Origin: an uncultured Roseobacter sp.
Lineage (GTDB): Bacteria > Pseudomonadota > Alphaproteobacteria > Rhodobacterales > Rhodobacteraceae
Direction of reading: 5' to 3'
Assembly (NCBI RefSeq): GCF_947492555.1
Contig: NZ_CANLNE010000002.1
Location: 735,501 to 799,500 of the forward strand
DNA: 64,000 nucleotides
Shown here: piece by piece, positions 25,419 to 34,082 of the stretch
Layout: each line of letters starts with the position of its first letter
Position numbering within the stretch: the first letter of the stretch is position 1
Translations under genes and position numbers: made by a program
Notes under the pieces: generated by a model
Told to the model about the DNA's origin: nothing
The model's input: only the letters and a program-made list of their open reading frames with translations
The model's database searches: none

Positions 25419-26945
25419 ATGCAGAAGCTTTACAGAAACCAGGGCACCCGGACAGTTCTGGGACGTCTGGCGGTCACGGCCAGTGCCATTGCTTTGGTGG
25501 CCATGTCCGTCGGCGGCGTATTTCAGGCCGATGCCGGACAAAAGGTGCTGCCGGCCCCCTTGACCGACACAGATTTTCTCTATGACGGCGCACCACCAGA
25601 GGCGATGGTATCGCTGGGCCGTGCCCTGTTCTTTGATCCGATTTTGTCTGGAAACCGCAATATCTCCTGCGGCACCTGCCATGATCCGGCACGCGGCAGC
25701 AGCGATGGCGTTGCCTTGTCCATCGGCGAGGGCGGCACCGGGTTCGGCCCGGAACGACGCACGGCGCAGGGCGTCACCCAGCGGATTCCCCGCAACGCGC
25801 AGGCGCTCTGGAACATCGGTGCGCGGGAATACGTATCGATGTTTCATGATGGCCGTCTGGAGCCTGATCCACACAGGATTTTCCAAAGCGGATATTGGAG
25901 CCCTGCACGGGAAGACCTGCCGGAGGGTCTCGACACGTTGCTGGCAGCACAGGCGATGTTCCCGGTCTTGTCCGCGTCTGAAATGGCGGGGCAAAAAGGG
26001 GAAAACCCGGTTGCAACCGCAGTTGCCGAAGACCGGGTGGGCGATGCCTGGGACCTGCTGGCGGCGCGTTTGGATGCTGTCCCGGAATACCGGACCCGCT
26101 TTCGCGATGCCTTTCCCGAGATGGGCGATGATACACCGGTTTCCTTCGTGCAGGCGGCCCGCGCGCTTGCGGCCTTCCAGACCGTTGCGTTCCGGTCCGA
26201 TCAAAGCCCGTTTGACAGCTGGGTGGCCGGCGATCAGACCGCTCTGACCGCAGTGCAGAGGCGCGGTTTTGCCCTCTTCCATGGGAAAGCGGGATGCGGC
26301 GGCTGCCATTCCGGCAGTCTGCTGACGGATCATGGTTTTCACGCGATCGCCGTGCCGCAGATCGGCCCCGGAAAGGGCCACGGTGCGGACACGGGATATT
26401 GGCGCGCCTCCGGCTTTAAAGACAGGCTGGAGGACGAAGGGCGCTACCGTGTGACCTTTGACGATGCGGACCTCTTTGCCTTTCGCACGCCCAGTCTGCG
26501 CAATGTCGCCTTGACCGGTCCCTGGGGTCACAACGGCGCGTTTGACGATCTGGAGGCGATGGTGCGCCATCATCTGGACAGCGTTGCGTCGCTGAATGCC
26601 TATGACGCCAGCGCCATCGATCTGCTGCCGCTGGATCGGGTGATCGAACCCAAAGGGGAAGGCTCCAAACTACTCTTTCCCCTCCTCAGCAGCCCCCAGC
26701 GCGCTGCCTTTGATTTGCGCGATACATGGGTGCATCGCTCAGAGGCTCTGCGGGACCGTATTGCGGAGGCCTCCCAACTGGCGCCGGTGTCTCTGTCGGA
26801 CCGTGAGGTCGATGCCCTGCTGGCCTTCCTGCACAGCCTGACCGATCCGACGGCTGTCGACCGCAGTCATCTGATCCCGGACACTGTGCCCTCCGGTTTG
26901 CCGCCGCAGCCGGTACGTCAAGGGGCTCGCGCGCGGGGAGGATAA
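25419..26945 (+). CDS. MauG-like dihaem cytochrome c peroxidase
   Basis: The 508-residue precursor starts with an N-terminal basic/hydrophobic export signal (residues about 15-40) and carries two c-type haem sites, CGTCH near residue 88 and CGGCH near residue 292, in the spacing of the bacterial cytochrome c peroxidase/MauG family. It would act in the periplasm, reducing hydrogen peroxide or oxidatively modifying a partner protein. Its length exceeds classical CcpA-type enzymes (about 340) and is nearer the extended MauG-like group. A small secreted protein gene follows. Confidence 0.85.
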   Translation: MQKLYRNQGTRTVLGRLAVTASAIALVAMSVGGVFQADAGQKVLPAPLTDTDFLYDGAPPEAMVSLGRALFFDPILSGNRNISCGTCHDPARGSSDGVALSIGEGGTGFGPERRTAQGVTQRIPRNAQALWNIGAREYVSMFHDGRLEPDPHRIFQSGYWSPAREDLPEGLDTLLAAQAMFPVLSASEMAGQKGENPVATAVAEDRVGDAWDLLAARLDAVPEYRTRFRDAFPEMGDDTPVSFVQAARALAAFQTVAFRSDQSPFDSWVAGDQTALTAVQRRGFALFHGKAGCGGCHSGSLLTDHGFHAIAVPQIGPGKGHGADTGYWRASGFKDRLEDEGRYRVTFDDADLFAFRTPSLRNVALTGPWGHNGAFDDLEAMVRHHLDSVASLNAYDASAIDLLPLDRVIEPKGEGSKLLFPLLSSPQRAAFDLRDTWVHRSEALRDRIAEASQLAPVSLSDREVDALLAFLHSLTDPTAVDRSHLIPDTVPSGLPPQPVRQGARARGG

Positions 26946-27093
26946 CACTCCGGTGTCTTCGCTGACCACCGTATCGATCGAGATCCGCTGCCAGCGCCGC
27001 GCGTGCGGTGCTGCAGCCTTCCCTAACGGTTTCCCCATCCGAAACCTGAATTTCCAACCAAGCATATTTGCTTTCAATCTAAAGGACTGAAAA

Positions 27094-27867
27094 ATGACCA
27101 AATTTCTAGTTTCAACGGCAGTGTCCATGGTTCTTGGCGCTGCGACCGTGGCAGCGGAGACGCAGGAGGTGCAATTCGATTCCGGCGTTCCCGTGGGCAA
27201 TGTGGCCAATACTTCGGCCACCCCAGCCGCCGCGGATGCGCCCGAACATATGACGCTGAACTTTATCTTCCACATCGATGAAGGGATGGCGGAGCAGGAC
27301 GTCTTCTATGAAAAGGTCCCAGGGTCGGGCGAGGTCTTCCGGCCCACAGCCGCCACGCGGGACATGGACGCGCCGCTCTATGCGCCAGCGGTTCCTGTGG
27401 CGCATAATTTCCTCGATACCGAAGACACCGGGCCCTATCCAAAGGGTCGCGCGCTCGGCCTGACGCTGGGGGAGTGGTTTGCCGCCAAGGGCAACGGCAC
27501 CTACACCTGCGAGAACGGCGTGGGCAAGGTGGACTTCTCGTTTGAAAACCTCATGCCCGATGGCGTCTATACGATGTGGCACGACTTCATGGTCTGGCCG
27601 CCGACCGACCCGTTCATCGGCACATATGACCTGCCCTTCGGCGCGCGCGACGGATCCGAAAATGTGTTTGTTGCCGATGCGGACGGGTCGGCCGAGTTTG
27701 TTCGCACCATATCACCCTGTCTGCAGCTGACAGGCGAACATCTGATGGCCGATCTCGCCGTGGCATGGCATTCGGATGGCAAGACCTATGGTCCGCTGAC
27801 CGGTGAGTTTTCCACGGTGACCCATGTGCAGATGTACGTGGGCCTGCCAAAGCGCGCGGGCATGTGA
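27094..27867 (+). CDS. secreted protein of unknown function
   Basis: The 257-residue protein has a clear signal peptide (TKFLVSTAVSMVLGAATVAA). The mature part is rich in beta-forming and aromatic residues, with DGVYTMWHDFMVWPPTDPF in the middle and two cysteines (TYTCENG and ISPCLQL) that could form a disulphide. I recognise no family. It begins 148 bases after the dihaem peroxidase gene in the same direction and is closed by a strong terminator, so it may be co-transcribed and could be the peroxidase partner or substrate. Confidence 0.7.
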   Translation: MTKFLVSTAVSMVLGAATVAAETQEVQFDSGVPVGNVANTSATPAAADAPEHMTLNFIFHIDEGMAEQDVFYEKVPGSGEVFRPTAATRDMDAPLYAPAVPVAHNFLDTEDTGPYPKGRALGLTLGEWFAAKGNGTYTCENGVGKVDFSFENLMPDGVYTMWHDFMVWPPTDPFIGTYDLPFGARDGSENVFVADADGSAEFVRTISPCLQLTGEHLMADLAVAWHSDGKTYGPLTGEFSTVTHVQMYVGLPKRAGM

Positions 27868-27874
27868 TGGGTTG

Positions 27875-27910
27875 AACCGGGGCGGGCAGTTGCACCGTCC
27901 CGGTTCTTTT
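27875..27910 (+). terminator. rho-independent terminator
   Basis: A perfect 7-bp stem AACCGGG/CCCGGTT, partly extended inward by GCGG/CCGT, is followed directly by CTTTT. It lies seven bases after the stop of the secreted protein gene and ends the peroxidase transcription unit. Confidence 0.75.
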
Positions 27911-27955
27911 GCCAGATTATGGGCCATGCGGTTGCAGCTTGAGCCCCCCAGCTGC

Positions 27956-28951
<996 letters not shown>

Positions 28952-28974
28952 TCATTGGACCCCCCCCAAGATAG

Positions 28975-29027
28975 TTTTCCGAAAAGGCAGTAGAAATACC
29001 TACGATTGGAATGCTATTTTCCGAAAA
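28975..29027. promoter_or_regulatory. two direct copies of TTTTCCGAAAA in a divergent promoter region
   Basis: The 11-base near-palindrome TTTTC-C-GAAAA occurs at 28975-28985 and 29017-29027, spaced 42 bases start to start, or four helical turns. The copies lie between the aldo/keto reductase (-) and LysR (+) start codons; the second touches the LysR start codon. They are likely binding sites for the LysR protein, which would then also repress itself. Confidence 0.5.
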
Positions 29028-29941
29028 TGAAAGATGTACGCCTCAAGTGGGACGATGCACCGGTCTTTCTGGCCGTGGCGCGTAGCGGGACCCTGACCGG
29101 GGCCGCCGATATGCTCGGCACAGGTATTGCGACCGTTTCACGCCGCATTCAGCGGCTGGAGGAGGCTTTGGGCATGCCGCTCTTCGTGCATCATCAGACG
29201 GGCTATAAGCTGACGGATGAGGGGGCGGCGTTGCTGCCGCGTGCCGAAGCCTTGGAGGAGGCGATGCTCAGCTTTCGGGCGGGTGTGACGGCAGAGGCAG
29301 AGGTCACGGGGCACGTGCGGCTGGCCACGGCGGAGAACCTCGCCAACCCGATCATCATTCCGACCCTGCCCGCGCTTCTGGACAGGCACCCTCATCTCAC
29401 GCTGGACGTGATCACCGATGTGGCAACCGCGAACCTGCACCGGCGCGAGGCCGATCTTGCCGTGCGCATGGTGCGCCCGACCGGCGGGAATGTCACGATC
29501 CGCCGGATCGGGACGATCGGGTTCGGACTTTACGGATCACCCGGCTACATGGCCGCGCGCCGGGCACGCCCGGAGGAGGGGCTGCTGGAGAACGACCGCG
29601 TCATCGGGTGGTCGGAGCGGCAAAACACACTCCCGGCCGCGCAATGGATCGAAAGGGCCCTGCGGGGCAGGGCGCCGGTGCTGATGGCCTCGACGCTTGC
29701 CGCGCAGATGTCCGCGGCGCAAGCGGGCATCGGGCTTGCTGTTCTGCCGCATTTTCTGGCGCGGGAGGCGGGGCTGCAGCCCTTGCCCATCGAACTGGGG
29801 CTCGATCAGCCGATCTGGCTGGTTCTGCACAGCGACCTCTCCGCGTCGCAACGCGTCCGTGTTGTTGCCGATCACCTTGTGGAGATATTTCGGCAGAACG
29901 GCGACCGATTGAAACAGGCGCGTGCCGAAAAACTCAGGTGA
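29027..29941 (+). CDS. LysR-family transcriptional regulator
   Basis: The 304-residue protein begins with a winged helix-turn-helix (FLAVARSGTLTGAADMLGTGIATVSRRIQRLE, about residues 13-44, where the 20-residue core follows TLTGAA) and has a C-terminal substrate-binding domain (about residues 90-295). It is divergent from the aldo/keto reductase gene, the classic arrangement for a LysR regulator and its target. The start ATG 29027 overlaps one of the repeated near-palindromes. Confidence 0.85.
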   Translation: MKDVRLKWDDAPVFLAVARSGTLTGAADMLGTGIATVSRRIQRLEEALGMPLFVHHQTGYKLTDEGAALLPRAEALEEAMLSFRAGVTAEAEVTGHVRLATAENLANPIIIPTLPALLDRHPHLTLDVITDVATANLHRREADLAVRMVRPTGGNVTIRRIGTIGFGLYGSPGYMAARRARPEEGLLENDRVIGWSERQNTLPAAQWIERALRGRAPVLMASTLAAQMSAAQAGIGLAVLPHFLAREAGLQPLPIELGLDQPIWLVLHSDLSASQRVRVVADHLVEIFRQNGDRLKQARAEKLR

Positions 29942-29970
29942 GCTCCGGGCCTCTCCGCGTATGATGATCA

Positions 29971-29990
29971 AACCCCGCTACATAGGGGTC
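29971..29990 (-). terminator. possible terminator at the end of egtD
   Basis: A short stem GACCCC/GGGGTT containing the egtD stop codon is followed on the minus strand by TTTG. The stem is only about five pairs and the T-run is weak, so this is a tentative call for the end of the egtBD transcript converging with lysR. Confidence 0.3.
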
Positions 29991-30943
29991 AGAACGGCGA
30001 CCGCGAATTGCTTTGCGTCATCGCAGTGCATTTGTTTGACCGCCCATCCGGAGGCCTGCGCCAGCTGTGTCAGGCTTTCCACGGTGTATTTTCGCGACAT
30101 GCTGACATCAATGGATTCACCCTCAGCGAAAGAAATCTGCCTGCCCGCCAGGTCAACGGTTTGGGCCTTGCCGGAGATCAAAGACATCTCGATGCGGGCA
30201 TCCTGCGCGTTCCATATTGCCTGATACATAAAATCGGCAATGTTGAAATCCGCGCCCAGTTCCGCGTTCATCCGCACCAGCACATTGGTGATGAACTGCG
30301 CGGTGACGCCTGCTGCATCGTCATAGGCGTCGACAAGCACGCCCGGTGCCTTGACCAGATCGACCCCCAGAATGAAGGCTTCCATTCCGGGCCATACCCG
30401 CGCGCGGGACAGAAGGTCAATTGCATCCGTTGGGGTGATGTTCCCGATGGTCGAGCCTGGAAAGAACCCCACCTTGGGCCGCGAGGCCATATCGTCCGGC
30501 AGGGCGACAGGTTGGAGAAAATCGCCGACAATCGGGCGCACGGACAGATCGGGATAACGCGCGCGCAGGTCGTCCGCGGTCAGGTTCAGGAACGCGGCGG
30601 AGATGTCGATGGGCACATAGGCCGACAGATGTCGCCCGGCATCCAGCAGGGTGCGCGTCTTGACGCTCGCGCCCGAGCCCAGTTCGACAAGAGCACCACC
30701 CGTCGGCACCAGCTGTGCAAGGTCCTTAGCATGGCGCTGCAAAATCGAGATTTCGGTGCGTGTCAGATAGTATTCGGGCAGGGTCGTGATCTGCTCGAAG
30801 AGCGCACTGCCGGTCTGGTCATACAACCACTTGGGATTGATGGACTTTTCAGGCCCGCCCAGACCCGCCCAAGCATCCCGCAGGAAGTCTGACGCGGGGG
30901 CGGTGACGATGTCTCCTGCGGTGATCGGTTCTGCATGTCCCAT
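29978..30943 (-). CDS. egtD: L-histidine N-alpha-methyltransferase EgtD
   Basis: The 321-residue protein matches EgtD. PKWLYDQTGSALFEQITTLPEYYLTRTE (about residues 36-63, key Tyr in LPEYY) forms the histidine-binding part, and LVELGSGASVKTRTLLDA near residue 84 forms the SAM site. It trimethylates histidine to hercynine, the first ergothioneine step. ATG 30943 is two bases after the egtB stop, so the pair is one operon in the order egtB, egtD. The upstream in-frame extension lies inside egtB and is not used. Confidence 0.9.
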   Translation of the reverse strand: MGHAEPITAGDIVTAPASDFLRDAWAGLGGPEKSINPKWLYDQTGSALFEQITTLPEYYLTRTEISILQRHAKDLAQLVPTGGALVELGSGASVKTRTLLDAGRHLSAYVPIDISAAFLNLTADDLRARYPDLSVRPIVGDFLQPVALPDDMASRPKVGFFPGSTIGNITPTDAIDLLSRARVWPGMEAFILGVDLVKAPGVLVDAYDDAAGVTAQFITNVLVRMNAELGADFNIADFMYQAIWNAQDARIEMSLISGKAQTVDLAGRQISFAEGESIDVSMSRKYTVESLTQLAQASGWAVKQMHCDDAKQFAVAVLTPM

Positions 30944-30945
30944 GA

Positions 30946-32205
30946 TCAGACGTCCTTTGCCAGCCGCAGGCCCATCATCTGCCACCGCTGATGGGGATAA
31001 AAGAATGTGCGGTACGTGGGCCGCATCTGGTCTCTGGGCGTTGCGCAGGATCCACCGCGCAAAACGCGCTGATTGACCATGAATTTGCCGTTGTACTCCC
31101 CCAATGCGCCTTCGGGCGCCTGGAACCCGGGGTAGGGCGCAAAATCCGACGCCGTCCATTCCCAGACATCGCCCCAGACCCCGTCCCCGGGCAGCGGGCG
31201 CAGGGCCCCTGTGGCGCCAGCATCGCCCATCAGGTTCCCGGTGATCGCGTGATCCCTGAATGCCACCTCATGCTCGGCTTCGGTGGGCAGGCGCGCCCCG
31301 GCCCAGCGGGCAAAAGCATCCGCTTCGTAGTAGCTGACATGCACAACCGGTGCCTCGAGTGCGACAGGCTGCGGGCCGCGCAGCGTGTAGGTCCACCATT
31401 CCCCATCGGCCTGCCACCAGTAGAGCGGATGCTCCCACCCTTCGCGCAGGGCAACATCATGGCCTTCCATCAACCAGTGCCGCGGGTCGGCATATCCGCC
31501 ATCCTCCATAAAGGCGATCCAGTCGCGGTTGGTGACCGGGCGGGTGCCGATGTCATAGGCTTGCAAAAACGTCTTGTGCCGTGGCCCCTCGCAATCATAG
31601 GCGAACCCTGGGCCACCATGGCCGATATCCACCAACCCGCCTTCGTGACGTGTATAGCCTTGCGTGACTTCCGCTGTAACGGGCAGCGGCTCGGGGTCCT
31701 TGTAGACAGGCAGAAGGGGGTTGAAGCTGAGACCATGCAGCAGGTCGGTCACCAACAATTCCTGATGCTGCATTTCATGGTGGCACCCAAGCTCCACCAG
31801 CGCAGCGATATCATCACCGTCATCGCGTCCCGCCGACATCAGCGTGGCCAGAGCATCCTCGACATGGGCGCGATAGGCGCGCACCGCCTCGCCGCCCGGA
31901 CGGGACACCAGCCCCCGGCGGTCCCGCGCATGGCGTGGCCCGGCCTGCGTGTAGTAGGAGTTGAACAGAAACGCGAAACGGTCATCGGGCGAGACATATC
32001 CAGGCTGGCGCGGCTTGAGGATGAACTCCTCAAAAAACCAGGTCGTGTGTGCGAGATGCCACTTCGCCGGGGAGGCATCCTCCATGCTTTGCAGCATCGT
32101 GTCCTCCGGGGTGAGCGGAGCGACCAGTGCGTCAGTACGCATCCGCGTGCGTTCAAAGAGCATCAGCGCATCGCGCGGGGGCAGTGGGGCGGGAGAGAGA
32201 TTCAT
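30946..32205 (-). CDS. egtB: hercynine oxygenase EgtB
   Basis: The 419-residue protein has an N-terminal DinB-like domain with iron ligands in HLAHTTWFFEEF (about residue 51) and the HxxxHxE motif HEMQHQE (about residues 143-149). A C-terminal formylglycine-generating-enzyme-like domain starts near 185 (PVTNRDWIAFMEDGGY, GARLPTEAEHE). EgtB forms the carbon-sulphur bond between hercynine and cysteine or gamma-glutamylcysteine. The final lyase EgtE is not next to the pair. Ergothioneine would act as an antioxidant thiol. Confidence 0.9.
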   Translation of the reverse strand: MNLSPAPLPPRDALMLFERTRMRTDALVAPLTPEDTMLQSMEDASPAKWHLAHTTWFFEEFILKPRQPGYVSPDDRFAFLFNSYYTQAGPRHARDRRGLVSRPGGEAVRAYRAHVEDALATLMSAGRDDGDDIAALVELGCHHEMQHQELLVTDLLHGLSFNPLLPVYKDPEPLPVTAEVTQGYTRHEGGLVDIGHGGPGFAYDCEGPRHKTFLQAYDIGTRPVTNRDWIAFMEDGGYADPRHWLMEGHDVALREGWEHPLYWWQADGEWWTYTLRGPQPVALEAPVVHVSYYEADAFARWAGARLPTEAEHEVAFRDHAITGNLMGDAGATGALRPLPGDGVWGDVWEWTASDFAPYPGFQAPEGALGEYNGKFMVNQRVLRGGSCATPRDQMRPTYRTFFYPHQRWQMMGLRLAKDV

Positions 32206-32638
32206 GGGGCATTTTCCTTGCGGGCGCCGTGGCGCGGAACGGATAAGTCGGAACTCTGACCATGGGCATGGCTGCTGTCAGTTCTTGTCACTTGGAACGC
32301 GGTGGTGCGGGATTTTGGGTCACGGAGGGTTTGGGACAGCGTAGCAGGCAGGCGAACACCACTCGGGTAATGGGTCGCATCTTCGGCCGGTGTGATTGCT
32401 GTGTCGCTCATCAGGGCCCCGTTTCGTGAGCCTCTAATGTTGGTTGCCGCACTTGCGTCAGCAAGGCCAAACGCGCATGAAATGTTCAACGCTGCGTGAT
32501 CTGCGCGTGACTTTGCCGATTGGTTTGGGATTCCGCCTGTCGATCCTGGATCAAGTGATACCGGGCTGCCGTCTCTTGGCCACCCGCTCGATCATCCTCT
32601 CTGATTGACGCCGTATCCAGCCTGAGGCGCGCGCCGTT
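32206..32638. other. 433-bp gap between egtB and cysG
   Basis: The gap should hold the egtB promoter and the end of the nitrate operon. A minus-strand frame of 69 codons (32202-32411) ends in an ATGA overlap with egtB, but it has only a weak CGGGG element before its ATG and no recognisable family. I treat it as a possible leader peptide at most. No convincing terminator after cysG was seen. Confidence 0.5.
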
Positions 32639-34060
32639 TCATCCGGCGTAAGAAATAGCTTTCTCGTTTCGCGCCATGTTGGCTGGAAGCATGGCCCGCG
32701 CGGCCCGGGTCTTGGGCCAGGTCAGCATGATCACGGCACATCCTGAGAGATCACTCTTTGCAACGTCATCCGCGAGGTGCCCGACCGTCGTGTCCACATG
32801 GCGCTCGGTCGCCTTGGAAATATCCGCAGCGATCTGCACAGCCTGATCCGGGCTTACACCCCGCGCCAGCAGGTCGGATTGTATCCGCGCGGCCTGCCCG
32901 ACTGACATGTAAAAGGCGGTTGTGGTGCCGGGCAGGCAGAGGCGTGTGCTATCGGGCACGCCATCTCCCGCCTGCGATTGCCCGGTGGTCAGGATCAGGC
33001 TGTCGCTGATCCCGCGTTCGGTCAGCGGGCGTTTTGTGGCTGCAGCCATGGCGCAGGCGGCGGTGATGCCCGGCACAACCTCGATCGGTATATCAGCAGC
33101 CTCTGCTGCGGCAATTTCCTCACCGGCGCGGGCAAAAACGGATGGATCGCCGGATTTCAACCGAACCACGCGTTTGCCCTGCCGCGCCGCTGCGATGATC
33201 ACATCGTTGATGCGGTCCTGCGGCCAGGCATGCGCGCCGACGACCTTTCCGACAAAGACACGCTCTGCATCCCGCCGCGCCAGCTCCAGCACCTCCGGGT
33301 CAACGAGGCGGTCGTAGTAGATCACATCGGCTTCCTGCAGCCGCTGCACGGCGCGCAAGGTTAAAAGATCGCGCGCGCCCGGCCCCGCGCCGACCAGGGC
33401 AATGCTGCCTGTCCCCGCGGTATCCGGCGCGCGCCCCGCATGAAGCGCTTGTTTGACAAGGCCGATGGCGTGGCTTTCGGCCCCTCTGGTCCAGGCGTTG
33501 CGCGGTGCTTCCGCAAAGACCCAGCGCCAGAAGGCGCGGCGGTGCTCACGCGGCACACGGGCGGCAACCGCGCCGCGCAATCGCCCGGCAAAAGCGGCCA
33601 GCCCGCCGAGGTTGGGGGCGAGCATCTGTTCGACCCCGGTCTTGATCTGGCGGGCCAGAACCGGGGCGGTGCCTTCCGTGCCGATAGCCACGACCACCGG
33701 ATCACGATCCACCAGAGAGGGGGTCGTCAGGTCGCAAAGCTCCGGTTGATCTACTACGTTGACAGGGCAGCGTGCCGCCTTGGCCAGCGCATGCAGGGCT
33801 GTGTCCGACCCGGGACAGCCGGTGGCGACGAACGCCATGGCGGCCCCCTCGAAGAGGGCGGCATCAATCGGGTCTTTGTGCCATGTGGCCTTGCCGCTGC
33901 GCACCATCGCGGCCAGCTCTTCCTCGATCTCCGGGGCGGCCAGCACGATCCGGGCGTCGGTTTTCAGGATCAGCCGCGCCTTCTGGGCCGCCTGTTCGCC
34001 ACCGCCTGCGATGACCACGCGCCGCCCCGTGGTCTTGATGAACATCGGAAAGCTCTTCAT
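32639..34060 (-). CDS. cysG: sirohaem synthase CysG (trifunctional)
   Basis: The 473-residue protein contains an N-terminal precorrin-2 dehydrogenase/ferrochelatase module (RRVVIAGGGEQAAQKA at residues 12-27) and a C-terminal uroporphyrinogen-III methyltransferase (SIALVGAGPGARDLLTLRA near 218, VVRLKSGDPSVFARAGEE near 300, PGITAACAMAA near 325). It makes sirohaem, the prosthetic group of the nitrite reductase encoded in the same operon. ATG 34060 follows AAGGAAGGG. Fused CysG as last gene of a nas operon is a sensible cofactor coupling. Confidence 0.9.
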   Translation of the reverse strand: MKSFPMFIKTTGRRVVIAGGGEQAAQKARLILKTDARIVLAAPEIEEELAAMVRSGKATWHKDPIDAALFEGAAMAFVATGCPGSDTALHALAKAARCPVNVVDQPELCDLTTPSLVDRDPVVVAIGTEGTAPVLARQIKTGVEQMLAPNLGGLAAFAGRLRGAVAARVPREHRRAFWRWVFAEAPRNAWTRGAESHAIGLVKQALHAGRAPDTAGTGSIALVGAGPGARDLLTLRAVQRLQEADVIYYDRLVDPEVLELARRDAERVFVGKVVGAHAWPQDRINDVIIAAARQGKRVVRLKSGDPSVFARAGEEIAAAEAADIPIEVVPGITAACAMAAATKRPLTERGISDSLILTTGQSQAGDGVPDSTRLCLPGTTTAFYMSVGQAARIQSDLLARGVSPDQAVQIAADISKATERHVDTTVGHLADDVAKSDLSGCAVIMLTWPKTRAARAMLPANMARNEKAISYAG

Positions 34061-34082
34061 GGGGTGGTTCCCTTCCTTGAGA

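Noticed and set aside
29978-31159. A 393-residue version of EgtD
   Set aside because: The added residues are egtB read out of frame; the family sequence begins at ATG 30943.
32202-32411. 69-codon minus-strand frame ending in an ATGA overlap with egtB
   Set aside because: The overlap is suggestive, but the ribosome site is weak and the composition is not convincingly coding; kept only as a note in the gap entry.
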